Positions 47,166 to 56,318 are shown, counted from the first letter of the stretch. The stretch: 64,000 nucleotides of DNA from Anseongella ginsenosidimutans (GCF_008033235.1 NZ_CP042432.1:1736001-1800000); one strand, 5' to 3'. Notes: generated by a model not told the origin, from the letters alone. Numbers and translations are program-made.

Positions 47166-48371
47166 ATGGAAAAGCCTCCCGGCATCATACGCATACTCCG
47201 CTCGCTCGGCCCCGGCATTATCACCGCGGCCCTGGTCTTCGGACCCGGCAGCCTTACGCTGGCTTCCCGCCTGGGATCGGACTATGCGTATCGTTTACTG
47301 TGGGTAATTGCGGCGGCCGTGCTGTTTATGATCATTTTTACAGCGATGAATGCAAGGATAGGCGTAGCTGCGCAGCAATCCCTATTAATGGTGATCCGGG
47401 AAAAATGGGGGAGGGCCGTTTCAATAGTGAGCGGTATAGGTATTTTCCTGGTGACTGCCTCTTTCCAGGCGGGAAATTCCGTAGGAGTAGGGATGGCCTT
47501 TTCCGAATTGTTTGATTCTTCCCCGGCGCCCTGGATGATTATTTTTACGCTTGTGGGAATAGGGCTTCTTTTTTCCAGGGCTTTTTACAGAATATTGGAA
47601 AAGATCATGATGGCGCTTACCGGCCTGATGATCGTCGCGTTCCTGCTTACCATGCTGTGGGTCCGGCCCAGTTTGCCCGGTATCCTCTCCGGTTTTGTTC
47701 CGGTTATTCCCGATGGGTCTGTAGCCCTTATTATTGCTACGGTCGCATCCAATTTCTCCATTGTCGGTGCTTTTTACCAGTCTTATCTGGTCCGGCAAAG
47801 GGGCTGGAAGGACCGGGATGTAAAGAAGGCATTAAATGACAGCCTGGCTGGCATCGTTATCCTGGGCCTGATAGGTTCCATGATACTTATCACGGCTGCT
47901 GCTGTGCTGCACGGCGGCCAGACGGAGGTAAGTACGGCTACGGATATGGCACGGGCGCTGCAGCCGCTCCTGGGGAAAAGCGCGGAAACTCTGTTCATGT
48001 GCGGCCTGTTCGGGGCCTCTTTTTCTTCCCTGATAGGGAATGCAACGATAGGAGGCGCGCTGCTTGGTGATGCGCTGGGCTTCGGCAGTAACCTGCATTC
48101 CCCTAAAGTGCGCTTGCTGATTGCCCTGGTGATGATCCTGGGCAGCGTGGTGGCGGTCACGTTCGGAGGGCTTCCCCTGGAACTGATTGTTTTCGCGCAA
48201 AGCCTGACCATATTTATCGTTCCCTTTATCGGCGCTGCCATTTATGCCGTGGCAAATGATGCTGCCGTGATGGGAAAGCTAAAGAATAGTGTTTTCAGCA
48301 ATATCCTGGGCGGAATAGGCTTGCTGATATTATTTGCACTGGCCTTTGCCAATGCAAGAAGCCTGTTCTGA
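47166..48371 (+). CDS. Nramp-family transporter lacking the metal-binding motifs
   Basis: 401-residue inner-membrane protein with about eleven helices and the Nramp/SLC11 layout. The opening LRSLGPGIITAALVFGPGSLTLA corresponds to transmembrane helix 1. However, the metal-binding DPGN is GPGS (residues 26-29). In helix 6 the MPHN motif aligns with SIVG, within NFSIVGAFYQSYLVRQRG. Without these ligands it is unlikely to carry Mn2+ or Fe2+. Its place among sugar-acid genes (epimerase, DHDPS-like aldolase) suggests an organic substrate or proton-coupled uptake of a pathway intermediate. That role is inferred from context only. Confidence 0.87.
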   Translation: MEKPPGIIRILRSLGPGIITAALVFGPGSLTLASRLGSDYAYRLLWVIAAAVLFMIIFTAMNARIGVAAQQSLLMVIREKWGRAVSIVSGIGIFLVTASFQAGNSVGVGMAFSELFDSSPAPWMIIFTLVGIGLLFSRAFYRILEKIMMALTGLMIVAFLLTMLWVRPSLPGILSGFVPVIPDGSVALIIATVASNFSIVGAFYQSYLVRQRGWKDRDVKKALNDSLAGIVILGLIGSMILITAAAVLHGGQTEVSTATDMARALQPLLGKSAETLFMCGLFGASFSSLIGNATIGGALLGDALGFGSNLHSPKVRLLIALVMILGSVVAVTFGGLPLELIVFAQSLTIFIVPFIGAAIYAVANDAAVMGKLKNSVFSNILGGIGLLILFALAFANARSLF

Positions 48372-48375
48372 ACAG

Positions 48376-49434
48376 ATGGAGATCAATTCATTCATGAATA
48401 CTGACAGAAAGATGAAGCTGGAAGAAGTAAACGAAAAAGTAGCAGCGGCGCTTGAGCCTTCCCGTTCGCTGATTGCCGGGCTGGAGGCCCTGGACGGAGA
48501 CATCCTTATCCTGGGAGCCGGAGGGAAAATAGGGCCCAGTATTGCCCGGCTGGCAAAGCAGGCCTTGCTGCGGGCGGGCAGCAGTAAAAGGGTAATCGCC
48601 GTATCAAGGTTCAGCGAGCCGGGCCTGAAGGAACAATTACAGCAGGAAGGTATTGAAACCCGGGCGGCAGACCTGCTGGACGAGCGTCAGCTGCAGGCCC
48701 TTCCGGAAGCGGAAAATATCCTTTACCTGGCTGGAAATAAATTCGGGACCACGGGGCAGGAAGCTTTTACCTGGGCCATGAACACCTACCTGCCGGGCAG
48801 AATAGCAGAAAAATACCGCAGCTCCCGGATCGTTGTTTATTCAACAGGAAATGTGTATCCATTTATGCCGTCAGGTTCCGGGGGAGCCGCTGAAGATCAG
48901 GCGCCGGAGCCCGTGGGTGAGTACGGGCAATCCTGCCTGGGCAGGGAACGGATCTTTCAATATTTTTCCTCACGTTATAATACGCCTTTGCTGATCTACC
49001 GCCTGAATTATGCCATTGACCTCCGGTATGGCGTATTAACTGAAATTGCAAGGGCGATCATGGAACAGCGGCCGGTAGACCTCGGCACGGGCCATGTCAA
49101 CGTGATCTGGCAGGGAGATGCCAATGAGATGGCGCTTCGGGCGCTGGGGCATTGTTCGGTCCCGCCCCGCATCCTGAATATTACAGGGCCTGAAACCATA
49201 CCGGTACGCTGGCTTGCGACGGAACTTGGGAAACTGCTGGGCCGGCAGCCGGAATTCGTTAACACGGAACAGCCTACCGCTCTTTTAAGCAATGCCGGCG
49301 CTGCCCATCGCCTTTTCGGCTACCCAAAGGTTACATTAACCGAAATGGTCGAATGGACGGCGGCGTGGGTCCGTGAAGGAGGGGAGCTGCTGAATAAACC
49401 TACTCATTTTCAGGAAAGGAAGGGGAGATTTTAA
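48376..49434 (+). CDS. NAD-dependent epimerase/dehydratase-like protein
   Basis: 352-residue extended short-chain dehydrogenase. The dinucleotide loop is ILGAGGKIGPSIA. The expected active-site YxxxK reads EYGQSCLGRE, so the Lys is Cys while the Tyr is kept; the upstream Ser/Thr region reads VVYSTGNVYPF. The C-terminal half has DVNE-like GDANEMALRALGH and LNITGPETIPVRWLA. Loss of the Lys suggests altered chemistry or a regulatory/binding role. ATG at 48376 is five bases past the transporter stop. A later ATG at 48394 is possible. The DHDPS-like gene begins one base after its stop. Confidence 0.85.
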   Translation: MEINSFMNTDRKMKLEEVNEKVAAALEPSRSLIAGLEALDGDILILGAGGKIGPSIARLAKQALLRAGSSKRVIAVSRFSEPGLKEQLQQEGIETRAADLLDERQLQALPEAENILYLAGNKFGTTGQEAFTWAMNTYLPGRIAEKYRSSRIVVYSTGNVYPFMPSGSGGAAEDQAPEPVGEYGQSCLGRERIFQYFSSRYNTPLLIYRLNYAIDLRYGVLTEIARAIMEQRPVDLGTGHVNVIWQGDANEMALRALGHCSVPPRILNITGPETIPVRWLATELGKLLGRQPEFVNTEQPTALLSNAGAAHRLFGYPKVTLTEMVEWTAAWVREGGELLNKPTHFQERKGRF

Positions 49435-49435
49435 T

Positions 49436-50464
49436 ATGCGTACACCTGTATTGAACCCCGGGATAAAAGAGCTGCTCCGGGAGGGAACAGTAATACCGGC
49501 ACATCCGCTTGCACTGAATGCGGACCGGCTGCTGGATGAGTCACGGCAACGCGCGCTTACCCGCTATTACCTGGATGCGGGGGCAGGGGGAGTCGCAGTA
49601 GGCGTACATACTACCCAGTTCGGGATAAGGAAACCTGTCCATTCCCTGTTGGAGCCTGTACTCCGGATGGCTGCGGAAGAGATAGACGGAACCCGGCCGG
49701 GCCGTCCTTTTATAAAGGTGGCCGGCATCTGCGGGCCGCCCGTCCAGGCATTGCAGGAAGCAGCCCTGGCGGTAAAATGTGGCTATGACCTGGGGCTCCT
49801 TAGTCTTGGCGGGCTCAATAATTACACCGAACCGGAGCTTATCCGGCATGCCCGGGCCGTATCCGGGATCATTCCTGTCTTTGGCTTTTACCTGCAGCCG
49901 GCCGTTGGAGGCCGCCCGCTCAGTTACGACTTCTGGAAGGCTTTTGCGGAAATACCCGGAGTACACGCTATTAAGGTGGCAGCCTTCAATCGTTACCAGA
50001 CCCTGGATGTAGTAAGGGCCGTCTGCTGTTCTTCCAGGAACGCGGATATTTCCCTGTACACAGGAAATGATGATAATATCGTGGCTGACCTGCTTACTCC
50101 GTTCCGGTTTTCTGTTGACGGAAAAGTCGTGGAAAAGCGCTTTGCGGGCGGGTTGCTGGGGCATTGGGCGGTATGGACCCGCCGGGCTGCGGAACTGTTG
50201 ACGGCGGTCCGGGAATGCAGGGATAATCACTATGAAGGTTCATTTGACCTGCTTCGGAAAGGCGCGGAAATAACCGATATGAATGCCGCCGTTTTTGATG
50301 CTCCAAATGCTTTCAGGGGATGCATTCCCGGTATTCACGAGGTGCTGCGCAGGCAGGGCTTGCTGGAAGGCCGGTGGTGCCTTGACCCGGAAGAAGAATT
50401 ATCGGCCGGCCAGATGGAAGAAATTGAACGGGTGATGGCCTGGTACCCTCATCTTACAGAATAG
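49436..50464 (+). CDS. Dihydrodipicolinate synthase (DapA/NanA)-family aldolase
   Basis: 342-residue class I aldolase-type TIM barrel. The Schiff-base lysine is probably in VHAIKVAAFNRYQT, and GGVAVGVHTTQFGI, VAGICGPPVQALQEAALAVKCGYDLGLLSLGGL and FGFYLQPAVGG cover the early strands. The usual pyruvate-binding GTTGE reads GVHTTQ, so it is not DapA itself but one of the sugar-acid aldolases or dehydratases that cleave 2-keto-3-deoxy compounds. Cytoplasmic. Co-encoded with the epimerase-like gene. Confidence 0.82.
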   Translation: MRTPVLNPGIKELLREGTVIPAHPLALNADRLLDESRQRALTRYYLDAGAGGVAVGVHTTQFGIRKPVHSLLEPVLRMAAEEIDGTRPGRPFIKVAGICGPPVQALQEAALAVKCGYDLGLLSLGGLNNYTEPELIRHARAVSGIIPVFGFYLQPAVGGRPLSYDFWKAFAEIPGVHAIKVAAFNRYQTLDVVRAVCCSSRNADISLYTGNDDNIVADLLTPFRFSVDGKVVEKRFAGGLLGHWAVWTRRAAELLTAVRECRDNHYEGSFDLLRKGAEITDMNAAVFDAPNAFRGCIPGIHEVLRRQGLLEGRWCLDPEEELSAGQMEEIERVMAWYPHLTE

Positions 50465-50494
50465 TGGAAAGCTTTTTAACTATATATTAGCAAT

Positions 50495-51526
50495 ATGAAA
50501 AGAACGAGCGAATCACGGCGAAAGTTTATCCGTACAACAACCATAGCCGGCCTGGGGCTGAGCATCACCGGGCCGGCGACGTCGCTGTACGGATCCGCCC
50601 GGGCAAGCCGGGAGGGAAAGCGCGTAGGCATCATTGGCCTGGATACTTCCCATAGCACCGCCTTCACGAAAGCCTTTAACGATCCTGCCGCAAAGGCCGA
50701 ACTCGGCGGGTACCGGGTAGCGGCGGCTTATCCGCAGGGGAGCCGCGATATCGAATCAAGCGTGAGTCGCATACCTGCTTATACCGAAGAGGTAAAGAAG
50801 CTGGGAGTGGAAATAACCGGCTCCATCGAAGAACTCCTGGACAAGGTAGATGTGGTGATGCTGGAAACCAATGACGGCCGCCTGCACCTTGAACAAGCGC
50901 TCCCTGTTTTTAAAGCGGGGAAGACCCTTTTTATAGATAAACCTGTAGCGGCATCGCTCTCGGACGCCCTTCGCATTTTTGAAGCCGCAGACGAATACAA
51001 GGTGCCGGTATTTTCCGCTTCCTCCCTGCGATACATGGGGAACGTACAGGAAGTACGGGAAGGAAAGATCGGGAAAGTGCTGGGTGCGGATACCTACAGC
51101 CCTGCGACGATCGAAAAAACACATCCGGACTTGTTCTGGTACGGCGTGCATGGGGTAGAGGCGCTTTTCACAGTGATGGGAACCGGTTGTAAAAGCGTTT
51201 CCCGCGTTCATACCGAAGGAACGGATATCGTGACAGGGATCTGGGAAGACGGGCGCGTAGGTACCTTCCGTGGAACCCGGACCGGCAAGCATGCATATGG
51301 CGGTACGGCTTACGGCGAAAAAGGCAATGCGGTGTTGGGTCCGTATAACGGTTACCTGCCCCTGCTGGTGGAGATTGTCCGCTTCTTTGAAACCGGCGAG
51401 CCGCCTGTGGAGGCCGCGGAAACGCTTGAAATATTTGCTTTTATGGAAGCTGCGGATGAAAGTAAGCGGAAAGACGGGGAAACGGTCATGCTGGAAAGCG
51501 TGATAAAAAAGGCGAAACGAAAATAA
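50495..51526 (+). CDS. Tat-exported Gfo/Idh/MocA-family oxidoreductase
   Basis: 343-residue oxidoreductase with a twin-arginine signal (SESRRKFIRTTTIAGLGLSITGP). The Rossmann loop is unusual: VGIIGLDTSHSTAF replaces the GxGxxG pattern, as in one secreted subgroup. The catalytic EKP motif is DKP in TLFIDKPVAASLSDALRI. The C-terminal domain has HPDLFWYGVHGVEALFTVMGTG with a probable active-site His. 18 bases upstream of the next oxidoreductase, a close functional partner by position. Confidence 0.88.
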   Translation: MKRTSESRRKFIRTTTIAGLGLSITGPATSLYGSARASREGKRVGIIGLDTSHSTAFTKAFNDPAAKAELGGYRVAAAYPQGSRDIESSVSRIPAYTEEVKKLGVEITGSIEELLDKVDVVMLETNDGRLHLEQALPVFKAGKTLFIDKPVAASLSDALRIFEAADEYKVPVFSASSLRYMGNVQEVREGKIGKVLGADTYSPATIEKTHPDLFWYGVHGVEALFTVMGTGCKSVSRVHTEGTDIVTGIWEDGRVGTFRGTRTGKHAYGGTAYGEKGNAVLGPYNGYLPLLVEIVRFFETGEPPVEAAETLEIFAFMEAADESKRKDGETVMLESVIKKAKRK

Positions 51527-51544
51527 AGAGCAAGGAATAAGTAT

Positions 51545-52897
51545 ATGAAAACAAGTAAAGATACCCGGAGGGAATTCATCAAAAGTTCAATGGCAGGGGC
51601 AACACTGCTTGGCTTAGGAGGCATTTTGCCAGGTTTCAGTGCAAAAAGCTATGGAGCTATTTTGGGTGCGAATGAACGTATCAAAGTAGGAATAATGGGC
51701 GTCAACAGCCGCGGAAATGCGCTGGCCGAGAATTTTGCCCTCCAGAAGAACTGCGAAGTGTTATACATTTCCGACGTCGATTCCCGGGCGGCGGATAAAT
51801 GCAGCGCCAACGTTGCCGGCATTCAGAAAAAGCAGCCAAAACTGGCCCCTGACTTCAGGAAGGCCCTTGAAGATAAGGACCTGGAAGCGCTGGTGGTGGC
51901 CGCTCCCGATCACTGGCATGCCCCGGCGGCTATTCTTGCCTGCCAGGCCGGTAAACATGTGTACCTTGAAAAGCCTTGCAGCCATAACCCTCATGAAGGG
52001 GAAATGGTCGTGAAGGCTGCGGAAAAGCACAAACGCGTCATTCAAATGGGAAATCAGCGCCGTTCCTGGCCGAATGTAGCGGCGGCTATCCGTGAAATAC
52101 ACGGGGGCATCATTGGCCGGCCGTATTTTGCTAAAGGATGGTACGCGAATAACCGGCCTTCCATTGGTACGGGGAAACAGGCGCCTGTTCCTGCCTGGCT
52201 GAACTATGAACTTTGGCAGGGGCCCGCTCCGCGGCGGCCCTACCAGGATAACCTGATCCATTACAACTGGCACTGGTTCTGGCATTGGGGAACCGGTGAG
52301 GCGCTCAACAATGGTACCCACATGGTAGATCTCATGCGCTGGGCGCTGGATGTCACTTATCCTGTGCGGGTAAACTCCGCAGGCGGCAGGTACCGTTACC
52401 AGGATGACTGGGAAACTCCTGATACGCAGGTGATCAGCTGGGAATTTGACAATAATACCAGCATGATGTGGGAGGGCCGCAGTTGTAATGGCCGCACGGT
52501 GGAAGATAGCAGCGTGGGTGTGGCTGTATACGGGGAAACAGGTACCGTCGTCATCGGAGGCGGCAATGCATACAAGGTGTACGACCTGAAAAACAACCTG
52601 GTAAAGGAAGTGAAAAACGATGTCAAGGTGGATGCGCAGAATTTATCCAGCCCTTCGCAGCTGCTGGACGCCTTCCACATACAAAACTTTTTTGACGGCA
52701 TCCGGAATGGCGCTCCTCAAAAATCGGATATCCTGGGCGGGCATCAAAGCACCTTGCTGGTACAGCTGGGGAATATTGCCCAGCGGGCCGGAAGCAGCCT
52801 GGATATCGATCCTTCTAATGGCCATATCAAAAATAACAAGGAAGCCTTGAAATTCTGGGAGCGCGAATACGAATCCGGCTGGGAGCCGGCCGTTTAG
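51545..52897 (+). CDS. Tat-exported Gfo/Idh/MocA-family oxidoreductase
   Basis: 450-residue secreted oxidoreductase. The twin-arginine signal is DTRREFIKSSMAGATLLGLGG. Dinucleotide binding: IKVGIMGVNSRGNALAENFA. The EKP motif is intact (VYLEKPCSHNPHEGEM), and AAPDHWHAPAAILACQAGKH is typical of the same subgroup as the protein encoded at 25453-26727. A large C-terminal domain (WHWFWHWGTGEALNNGTHMVDLMRWALD) carries the probable active-site His. Some secreted relatives are GH109 glycosidases that use NAD transiently, so either dehydrogenase or glycosidase activity is possible. Confidence 0.91.
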   Translation: MKTSKDTRREFIKSSMAGATLLGLGGILPGFSAKSYGAILGANERIKVGIMGVNSRGNALAENFALQKNCEVLYISDVDSRAADKCSANVAGIQKKQPKLAPDFRKALEDKDLEALVVAAPDHWHAPAAILACQAGKHVYLEKPCSHNPHEGEMVVKAAEKHKRVIQMGNQRRSWPNVAAAIREIHGGIIGRPYFAKGWYANNRPSIGTGKQAPVPAWLNYELWQGPAPRRPYQDNLIHYNWHWFWHWGTGEALNNGTHMVDLMRWALDVTYPVRVNSAGGRYRYQDDWETPDTQVISWEFDNNTSMMWEGRSCNGRTVEDSSVGVAVYGETGTVVIGGGNAYKVYDLKNNLVKEVKNDVKVDAQNLSSPSQLLDAFHIQNFFDGIRNGAPQKSDILGGHQSTLLVQLGNIAQRAGSSLDIDPSNGHIKNNKEALKFWEREYESGWEPAV

Positions 52898-52933
52898 TAG
52901 TCCAACCGGGATAAAAACCTTTAACCAATAAAG

Positions 52934-54298
52934 ATGAAACAAATTGAAGCAGTTGACGCAGGTTCATTAAACAAAAGGGATACGCTTATTTCCATTCTGA
53001 TCATCGGTTCGCTGTTCTTCCTGTTTGGTTTTTTAAGCTGGATCAACGCGATCCTGATCCCTTATTTCAAGATAGCGTTTGAGCTGAGTAATTTTGATTC
53101 CTACCTGGTAGCGCTTGCGTTTTATATTTCCTATTTTTTTATGTCGGTGCCTTCATCGTACCTGCTGAAGAAAATGGGCTTTAAGAAGGGGATGATGCTG
53201 GGATTCATCGCGATGGCCATTGGCGCTTATATGTTCGTGCCGGCAGCGATGAGCAGGACCTATGGCATTTTCCTGTTCGGCTTATTCCTGATTGGCATTG
53301 GCCTGGCCATCCTGCAGACGGCGGCTAACCCTTATATTACCATCCTGGAACCCCGGGAGCGGGCGGCGCAGCGTATCAGCATCATGGGTATCTGCAATAA
53401 GGGAGCGGGTATCCTGGCTCCTTTGCTGTTTGCCGCCGTGATCCTCCGGCCCACCGACGACGAAATGATCCGGCAGCTCTCCTCTATGACGGATATGCAG
53501 CGTGACGCCGCCCTGAACGAGCTGATCAGAAGGGTGATCATACCTTATTCCGTGGTGGGTACAGTTCTGCTGGGCTGGGGGCTGCTGGTCCGCTATTCTC
53601 CGCTGCCGGAGATCGATACGGAAAGAGAAAGCCCGGAAGTAGCCAGCGCGAACTTGGGCAAGAAAACTATTTTCCAGTTCCCGCACCTGATATTGGGAGC
53701 GCTGGCGATCTTCCTGCATGTGGGCACGCAGGTGATTGCGGTGGACACGATCATCCCTTATGCGGGCTCTATGGGAGTATCCCTGCTGGAGGCGAAAGTA
53801 TTTCCTTCCTATACCTTGTTTATCACCATATGCGGCTACCTTACCGGTATTGTGCTTATTCCAAAGTACATCAGCCAGGCGAATGCGCTCCGTGTATGTA
53901 CCGTGCTGGGGATGGTCTTTTCCCTGCTGATAATTTTTGCCAGGGGGCCGGTTTCGCTGCTTGGCCATTCCGTAGACATTTCTATCTGGTTTGTTGTTTT
54001 ACTCGGCCTGCCTAATTCCCTGGTATGGGCGGGTATCTGGCCCCTGGCCATGAACGGCCTTGGCCGCTTCACCAAACTTGGCGCTTCCATCCTCATCATG
54101 ATGCTTTGCGGGAATGCGCTCATGCCCTTATTGTATGGTTATTTCGCCGATATGTATAATGTTCGCAGCGCCTACTGGGTACTCTTCCCCTGTTACCTCT
54201 ACCTCATTTACTACGCTTTCCACGGCTACCGGGTCAGCAGCTGGAGTCTCATGCCGGGTCAAAAATCAGATTATGCAAGTACGGTCAAAAATAGTTAA
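52934..54298 (+). CDS. MFS sugar transporter (FucP/NagP-like)
   Basis: 454-residue inner-membrane sugar:proton symporter with twelve predicted helices. FLFGFLSWINAILIPYFKIAFELSNFDSYLVALAFYISYF is the FucP-type first half, and GLAILQTAANPYITILEPRERAAQRISIMGICNKGAGILAPLL is the signature of the fucose/glucose/GlcNAc branch. The nagA gene overlaps its end by 26 bases, and nagB-like follows, which favours N-acetylglucosamine (NagP) as substrate. Other hexoses remain possible. Confidence 0.9.
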   Translation: MKQIEAVDAGSLNKRDTLISILIIGSLFFLFGFLSWINAILIPYFKIAFELSNFDSYLVALAFYISYFFMSVPSSYLLKKMGFKKGMMLGFIAMAIGAYMFVPAAMSRTYGIFLFGLFLIGIGLAILQTAANPYITILEPRERAAQRISIMGICNKGAGILAPLLFAAVILRPTDDEMIRQLSSMTDMQRDAALNELIRRVIIPYSVVGTVLLGWGLLVRYSPLPEIDTERESPEVASANLGKKTIFQFPHLILGALAIFLHVGTQVIAVDTIIPYAGSMGVSLLEAKVFPSYTLFITICGYLTGIVLIPKYISQANALRVCTVLGMVFSLLIIFARGPVSLLGHSVDISIWFVVLLGLPNSLVWAGIWPLAMNGLGRFTKLGASILIMMLCGNALMPLLYGYFADMYNVRSAYWVLFPCYLYLIYYAFHGYRVSSWSLMPGQKSDYASTVKNS

Positions 54299-55474
54299 CG
54301 CGCGGATAATCACTCCGCACCGGATCATTCCGGAAGGCTCTTTACTGATAGAAGACGGCAGGATCGCGGAAGTGAGGGAAGGGCATATGCCGGGAAAAAA
54401 TGCAATTGAAATAGATGCCGGAGGAAATTATGTGGCGCCGGGTTTTATTGACATACACGTTCACGGAGGCGGGGGGCATGATTTTATGGATGGAAACGAA
54501 GATGCTTTCCTGAAAATAGCCGAAACGCATGCCCGCTTTGGTACTACTTCAATGGTGCCCACTACGCTCACCAGCGAAAAGGAAGAATTGCTGCATACCT
54601 TATCCCTTTATGAAAGGGCCAAAGCGAAGAATGTGTCCGGCGCGGAATTCCTGGGTATGCACCTGGAAGGGCCTTATTTTGCCATGAGCCAGCGGGGAGC
54701 CCAGGACCCGCGGTATATCCGTGAGCCGGATCCCGCGGAATACGAAGAAGTGATTGCCAGTTCCCCCATATTGTCCGCTGGAGCGCGGCTCCTGAACTAA
54801 AAGGCGCCATTCCCTTTGGAAGATACCTCCGCTCAAAGGGGATCCTTGCGGCCATTGCGCATACAGACGCGATCTATGAAGAAGTGCTTGAAGCAGTTGA
54901 GAACGGGTATTCGCTGGCTACGCATTTTTATTCCTGCATGTCCGGCGTTACCAGGCGAAATGCTTTCCGGTATGCCGGCGTGATCGAAAGCGCTTACCTG
55001 ATTGATGAAATGGATGTGGAACTCATCGCGGACGGGATCCACCTGCCTGCGCCGCTGCTGAAACTTGTTTACAAGATCAAGGGGCCGAACAGGATCGCGC
55101 TAATAACTGATGCCATGCGGGCCGCGGGAATGCCGCCTGGCGAGAGTATCCTGGGTTCGCTTCATGACGGAACCAGGGTGATCGTGGAAGACGGAGTGGC
55201 CAAGCTGCCCGACCGCAGCGCTTTCGCCGGCAGCGTAGCAACCGCCGACCGGCTGGTCCGTAACATGGTCCAGCTGGGGGAAATACCCCTGGCCAGCGCC
55301 GTACGGATGATCACGGCTACACCAGCCGGCATTATGGGGGTAGCCGCCAGGAAAGGTTCGCTGGTAAGGGGAAAGGATGCGGATATTGTCATTTTTGACG
55401 AAAATATTAACGTGCTGCGAACGATGGTCAGGGGCAAGACGGTTTATGAAAAGGAAAACAATGGAAACAAGTAA
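54273..55474 (+). CDS. nagA: N-acetylglucosamine-6-phosphate deacetylase; one frameshift
   Basis: Cytoplasmic amidohydrolase that removes acetate from GlcNAc-6-phosphate; 400 residues when the frame is repaired. Metal and substrate residues: HVHGGGGHDFMDG, Glu in MHLEGPYFAM, His in AIAHTDAI, His in ATHFYSCMSG, and catalytic Asp in LITDAMRAAG. The first frame ends at 54800 after SSPILS. One missing C in the CC at 54775-54776 gives LSRWSAAPELKGAIPFG, the expected family sequence, then continues to VYEKENNGNK. The start MQVRSKIVNARIITPHRI at 54273 is inside the end of the transporter gene. Overlaps the next gene by 14 bases. Confidence 0.92.
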
Positions 55475-56219
55475 AGTTGACAGGCTTCAGGTACAAATTT
55501 ACCATGACCGGAAACAGCTCGGTGCAGCGGCGGCCGGCGCCGTGGCCGGCAAAATACGCGGGCTTCTTGATCAGCAGGAACAGGTAAACCTGGTTTTTGC
55601 AGCGGCGCCTTCCCAGGAAGAATTCCTGGCGGATCTTTCAGTAAAAGACATTCCCTGGAATCGTATGAATGCCTTCCATATGGATGAATACCAGGGCCTG
55701 GACGGGGACGCTCCCCAGGGCTTCGGCAATTTCCTGAAGAAAAGGCTGTTTGATAAGGCTCCTTTTAATTCGGTACATTATATCAATGGCAACGCGGCCG
55801 ATGCAGCTGCGGAATGCAGCAGGTACGCTGCCTTGCTGGAAAGATATCCGGCGGACATTGTATGCATGGGCATCGGTGAAAACTGCCACATTGCCTTTAA
55901 TGACCCTCATGTAGCTGATTTCAACGACAGTAAATTGGTGAAAATCGTTGACCTGGACCGGGAGTGCCGGATGCAGCAGGTACACGACGGTTGTTTCCCG
56001 CGCCTGGAAGAAGTGCCGGCTTATGCCCTCACACTCACGGTACCCGCCCTGATGCGGGGGCGTTTCGTTTTCTGCATCGTGCCGGGGAAGAACAAGGCGC
56101 GGGCCGTACACCATACAAAACATCAGCCGGTTAGCGAGAAGTATCCCTCTACCGTGTTAAGAACGCACCCCCAGGCGATCCTTTTTATCGATGAAGCGAG
56201 CGGCGGTTTGCTAAAATAG
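55461..56219 (+). CDS. NagB-like glucosamine-6-phosphate deaminase/isomerase homologue
   Basis: 252-residue member of the NagB/6-phosphogluconolactonase fold, positioned to act after nagA. The substrate-binding MDEYQGL is intact (catalytic Asp of MDEYxGL). The second motif, normally GxGxDGHIAFNEP, reads GIGENCHIAFNDP: the catalytic Asp is Asn, the Gly is Cys and the Glu is Asp, while the His is kept. The bound-substrate lysine region near HTKHQPVSEKYPSTVLRTH is present. It may deaminate a different amino-sugar phosphate or isomerise without deamination. I withhold the symbol for that reason. Confidence 0.83.
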   Translation: METSKVDRLQVQIYHDRKQLGAAAAGAVAGKIRGLLDQQEQVNLVFAAAPSQEEFLADLSVKDIPWNRMNAFHMDEYQGLDGDAPQGFGNFLKKRLFDKAPFNSVHYINGNAADAAAECSRYAALLERYPADIVCMGIGENCHIAFNDPHVADFNDSKLVKIVDLDRECRMQQVHDGCFPRLEEVPAYALTLTVPALMRGRFVFCIVPGKNKARAVHHTKHQPVSEKYPSTVLRTHPQAILFIDEASGGLLK

Positions 56220-56318
56220 TACCAGTATTAGCCGCCATTTGCATAAATTTAATCAGGAAATTGCGCAATATTTGTGAAATAGATGCCTTTTTGGCAATTT
56301 ACCTGAAATTTAAACATC

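Noticed and set aside
55377-55460. Upstream extension of the nagB-like gene
   Set aside because: The added 28 residues are in-frame sequence inside nagA and lack similarity; the ATG at 55461 gives the family N terminus.
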